Positions 60,770 through 63,354 of a stretch of DNA of 63,354 nucleotides are shown here, piece by piece. Position numbers and translations under genes: made by a program. The notes under the pieces are model-generated. The model had not been told where the DNA came from. It worked only from the letters and a program-made list of their open reading frames with translations, and did no database searches. Position 1 is the stretch's first letter, and every line of letters begins with the position of its first letter. Source of the stretch: Xylaria sp. FL1777 (taxonomy: Eukaryota; Ascomycota; Sordariomycetes; Xylariales; Xylariaceae). The stretch spans positions 1-63,354 of the forward strand of contig MU400734.1 of assembly GCA_022578965.1 (NCBI GenBank), written 5' to 3'.

Positions 60770-61143
60770 AAATATATTATATAACTTTATTATTACTTTA
60801 GCTAATTTATAGTTTATTATAAATAAGTTAAAAGTGTAAATATAACTATTAATTAGTATTAAATAAGCTTTATATAATTATATGTTTAATATATATATAT
60901 TAAAACAAAATATAATAATTTTTATATTATAAGCTATTTATGTTTTATATGTTTAAAAAAAAAAAAAGTTCATATAAAATAAAAGTTCTTCTTTATATAT
61001 AAGAACTTTGCTAGCATACAAGCTAAGCTAACACTAAGATTACCTTAGTTCATATAATAGCTCTTGCATAAAGTAGTCTTTATGCAAAACTTATCGTACA
61101 TACTATATATAAGAGTTGCAACTAATAACCAGTTATTTCAACA
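60770..61143. repeat. right LTR of element D
   Basis: Matches 32,165-32,539. The end from ~60,980 is less mutated than the left copy's inner end (e.g. aagctaagctaacactaag against aagttaagctaatattaag). That shows the direction of change (C to T) in the left copy. Left boundary approximate. Confidence 0.7.
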
Positions 61144-61242
61144 AGAATTAAATAAAAAAAAATTATCCAATTAAATATAAGTTAATTTAATTAAATAGAT
61201 TAAATTAGAACATTAATTATTGGGAAATAAACGGTAATTTAG

Positions 61243-61291
61243 TTCGTTTACCCCGCTAAATTCTTATTGTCGGTTGAATGTGGTAGTGGCC
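61243..61291. repeat. right member of an inverted repeat flanking the nest
   Basis: Reverse complement of 31,963-32,017 with about 85 percent identity; shares accacat, ccgacaataa and gggtaaa blocks. It lies 100 bp outside the right LTR of D. Confidence 0.65.
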
Positions 61292-61748
61292 CTCCATACC
61301 CCGTGCTAGTTCGAATTACTACTCTTCCACCCTGATCACTCCTAGTCCAACGCCAACGGGTATTCCATCGGGGCCAGACTCAGGCGAAGACTGTTATTAG
61401 CCTTCGCCGTTCGACGATATCGATTATGACAAGCTTTGCGAATGTTCGTACTACGACCCAGAGATGTCTGATCCCGGTGGCGTACGATGCTGGGTGACTT
61501 GCAACCCTTGTCAGTCCGAGCAGACCAAGATTGTACCAGAAAACGACAAATTGAGTCCGTGCATCGCCGCGTGTACGGGGTCTTTTGAGAAGGCAAAGTG
61601 CGCTGCCGAGACAGGCTTAGATGTGTCTAAGAGGCAGGACGATTCTGGTTTTGCCACGCCGTCAACTTTATCGAAGGAGAACTTTGCGAATTCGTCGGTG
61701 ATATTGGGGGTTATACTTACACCCCATGGGGAGCAAGTTGTTGGCTAA
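61287..61748 (+). pseudogene. 3' remnant of a cysteine-rich, probably secreted protein
   Basis: One reading frame of normal composition ends in TAA at 61,746-61,748. It starts with a Ser/Thr/Pro-rich stretch (TLITPSPTPTGIPSG), meets TAG at 61,398-61,400, and continues in the same frame into a compact Cys-rich region (DYDKLCECSYYDPEM, GVRCWVTCNPCQ, SPCIAACTGSFEKAKCAAE) with eight cysteines, then a Ser-rich tail. A linker plus Cys-rich module suggests an extracellular protein or candidate effector. No signal peptide is present; any 5' part would lie where the AT-rich block now is. The TAG could be a CAG changed by RIP leakage, or could lie at the end of an intron (ttattag), but no in-phase donor was found. 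A shorter ORF from ATG 61,464 would drop the first two cysteines. Confidence 0.55.
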
Positions 61749-61869
61749 GCTAACCACCTCCCCTACAGGCCATTGCCTTACGGGCTACCTAACCACCTGC
61801 TTTTTATGCGACACGCGTATTTAATTACTTCTTTATAACTTTACTACTTTTTATTTTCTTTTTTGCTTT

Positions 61870-62364
61870 TGTAACGGACCTGTTATATACCAATATAACA
61901 GGTTTGCCTTTGGGGTCTTGATTTGCAAGTAACAATAGGATTTTTAACAATGGTTCATTAAGGAGGTTTTTAGGGTACTTTTACTACTATGTATTAATAA
62001 AGGTCTTAAAAGATTAAAAGTAATAAATATATTAGTGCTTAGCAATTATAAAAAATTAATAGCTAAAAAACTAGAACTAAGTAAGTAACTAAATATAAAA
62101 AATATATAATTATATAAATAAAAAAAAAGTAAAAAAAGTAATAACTTCTTTTAAATTATTATAAATTTAATAAGCATTAAATTATTATAAGCTTAATAAA
62201 CTTTAAATTATTATAAGCTTAATAAGCTTTAAATTATTATAAGTTTAATAAGCTAAATAAATTATTATATAATTTTAGCTTTAGTTAGCAAAAAAAAAAA
62301 ATGCAAAGTATATATAAAAGTATTAAGCTGCTTTAAAAGCTATTTTTGTATTAATTTTATAATA
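61870..62364 (-). repeat. LTR of element B
   Basis: About 495 bp, slightly shorter than the 519-520 bp LTRs of element A. Its outer 120 bp show what the unmutated family looks like and allow the direction of change to be read in element A. Confidence 0.85.
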
Positions 62365-63354
62365 TTATTTCTTTTTTTTTAAAATTGTTATTTTAACAAT
62401 TTTTTGTAAGTATTTTTCTTTTTTTTTTTTTTATATATTATAATATTAAAGCACATTAAAAAAACTAACTGCTTATTTAAAATAAAGCAAAAACTTATTT
62501 TTGCTTTTTTTATTAATTTTACTAGCTATAGAATTATGCTTTATTTTTACTGCTTTAATTAGTTATTAATGTATAAAATAATAAATAATACGTTTTATTG
62601 TTTTAAATGCATATATATTAATTGCTTTTATAATAAATTAAAAGTTTTAATTAATTTAGTTAATAATATAATTTTTAAATATTATTATTTTAAAAAAGAA
62701 AAAAAGCAAGCAAAACAATAATTACTTTTAGTTTAAAAAAAATTAAAATAAGCTTAAAATAGCTTTAATTTTATTTTAAGCAAGTTAGTTTAGCTTTATA
62801 TATAAAAACGTTTTTTAAAAGCAAAAAGTATTAAAATAGTTTAATAAAAGCTTTAGTTTTTAAATAAACTAAACAAAATAAAACATATTAAAAAAGAACA
62901 AAAAGCGCTAATAAAAAAGCAAAAACAATAAAAAAAACAAGCTAAAACAACATAAGCTATTTTATTTAAGTTTAATTAAAAATTTTTAAGCATTTTTTTT
63001 AAAGTTAACTTTTTTTTTTTAGTTTTAAGCAGTTAAAATATTAATAATAAAATTAATTTATAACTATTTTAGTAGTTTTTAAGTATTTTTTAAGTTTTTA
63101 AGTATTATTAACATATAAGTATTTTTTTTATTTAATAAAATACTTAAAATTATTATTATTTTAATAATAATTTAATATATTTTTAACTTTATAAACATTT
63201 TAATTTATTTTTATTTTTAGTTATGTTTTAATAAATATTTTAATAAATATTAGTTTTAATAAAAAAATATAAAAAATAAAGTAAATTTATATATTTTTTA
63301 GTAATAATAGTTTATAATTAATAAATAAAATAACTTTTTTAATTTTAAAAAAGC
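61870..63354 (-). mobile_element. element B: inverted second copy of element A, truncated by window end
   Basis: An LTR at 61,870-62,364 (starts TGTAACGGACC) is the reverse complement of the element A LTR. The sequence to the window end matches the reverse complement of A's 3' internal region (about 44.5-45.47 kb). The first 120 bases are almost unmutated while the rest is AT-converted. The LTR end carries a perfect 10-bp stem (cctgttatat / atataacagg, 61,879-61,902). Confidence 0.85.

Larger units (their letters stand above)
32165..61143. mobile_element. outer LTR element D, enclosing a nested retrotransposon stack
   Basis: Terminal direct repeats at ~32,165-32,539 and ~60,770-61,143 enclose the whole AT-rich block. 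Their own internal sequence is 32,540-33,085, 45,993-50,739 and 59,454-60,770, about 6.6 kb once the inserted elements A and C are removed. The repeat begins TGTTGGAGG at about 32,168 and ends TTCAACA at 61,143, a TG...CA arrangement. Internal sequence is T-rich on the plus strand, which hints at coding on the minus strand, but decay is too heavy for me to recognise domains, so Copia versus Gypsy is open. No convincing 5-bp target duplication was found. Confidence 0.65.

Noticed and set aside
32024..61240. Reading the AT-rich block as mitochondrial DNA or a centromere
   Set aside because: LTR pairs, target duplications and decayed Gypsy pol motifs explain it as RIP-mutated nuclear transposons; no mitochondrial genes or tRNAs seen. 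A centromeric role cannot be tested from one block.
61342..61596. 84-codon minus-strand open frame
   Set aside because: Antisense shadow of the cysteine-rich plus-strand frame, which has better family-like features.

Overview
The window looks like nuclear DNA of a filamentous ascomycete (Pezizomycotina, probably Sordariomycetes). The evidence is short GT-AG introns with CTGAC/CTAAC-type branch points, a Zn2Cys6 regulator with an AflR-type C-terminal domain, a ROM2-type Rho1 GEF, a fungal-specific V-ATPase c' subunit, a DUF1996 secreted protein, and very strong C-to-T/G-to-A decay of repeats that fits RIP (repeat-induced point mutation).

Region 1 (1-31.9 kb) is gene-bearing with long intergenic spacers. 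In order it holds: a possible terminal exon of an unrecognised gene (minus, ~0.5-1.15 kb); an AflR-like Zn2Cys6 factor (minus, 1.6-2.8 kb); a patch of fold-back repeats (3.6-4.5 kb) with a near-perfect 195-bp-arm palindrome; a small membrane-anchored protein (plus, 5.46-6.09 kb); a conserved unnamed protein in three exons (plus, 8.7-9.7 kb); VMA11 in six exons (minus, 10.5-11.5 kb); ROM2 (plus, 13.5-17.4 kb) with a GC-AG intron; a DUF4336 protein (minus, 21.5-22.4 or 22.6 kb) with two in-frame starts; an 829-residue coiled-coil membrane protein (minus, 24.7-27.1 kb); and a DUF1996 secreted protein (minus, 28.1-29.9 kb) whose best model needs a 4-nt and a 1-nt exon.

Region 2 (about 32.1-61.15 kb) is an extremely AT-rich block. 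From direct repeats, target-site duplications and recognisable but stop-riddled pol motifs I read it as a nest of LTR retrotransposons. An outer LTR element (D, ~32.17-61.14 kb) was hit by two Ty3/Gypsy chromovirus-like elements: A (33,086-45,992, duplication tatat) and C (50,745-59,448, duplication atagc). Element A was itself interrupted inside RNase H by an unclassified ~5.2 kb insertion (E).

Region 3 (61.15-63.35 kb) has a short island of normal composition with the 3' part of a cysteine-rich, probably secreted protein, broken by an in-frame TAG. An inverted second copy of element A (B) follows and runs off the window.

The host genes do not form one pathway. ROM2 (cell-wall integrity) and VMA11 (vacuolar acidification) are housekeeping. 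The AflR-like factor is a pathway-type regulator with no recognisable biosynthetic gene beside it. All exon models come from reading splice signals and protein families by eye; no search or transcript data was available.
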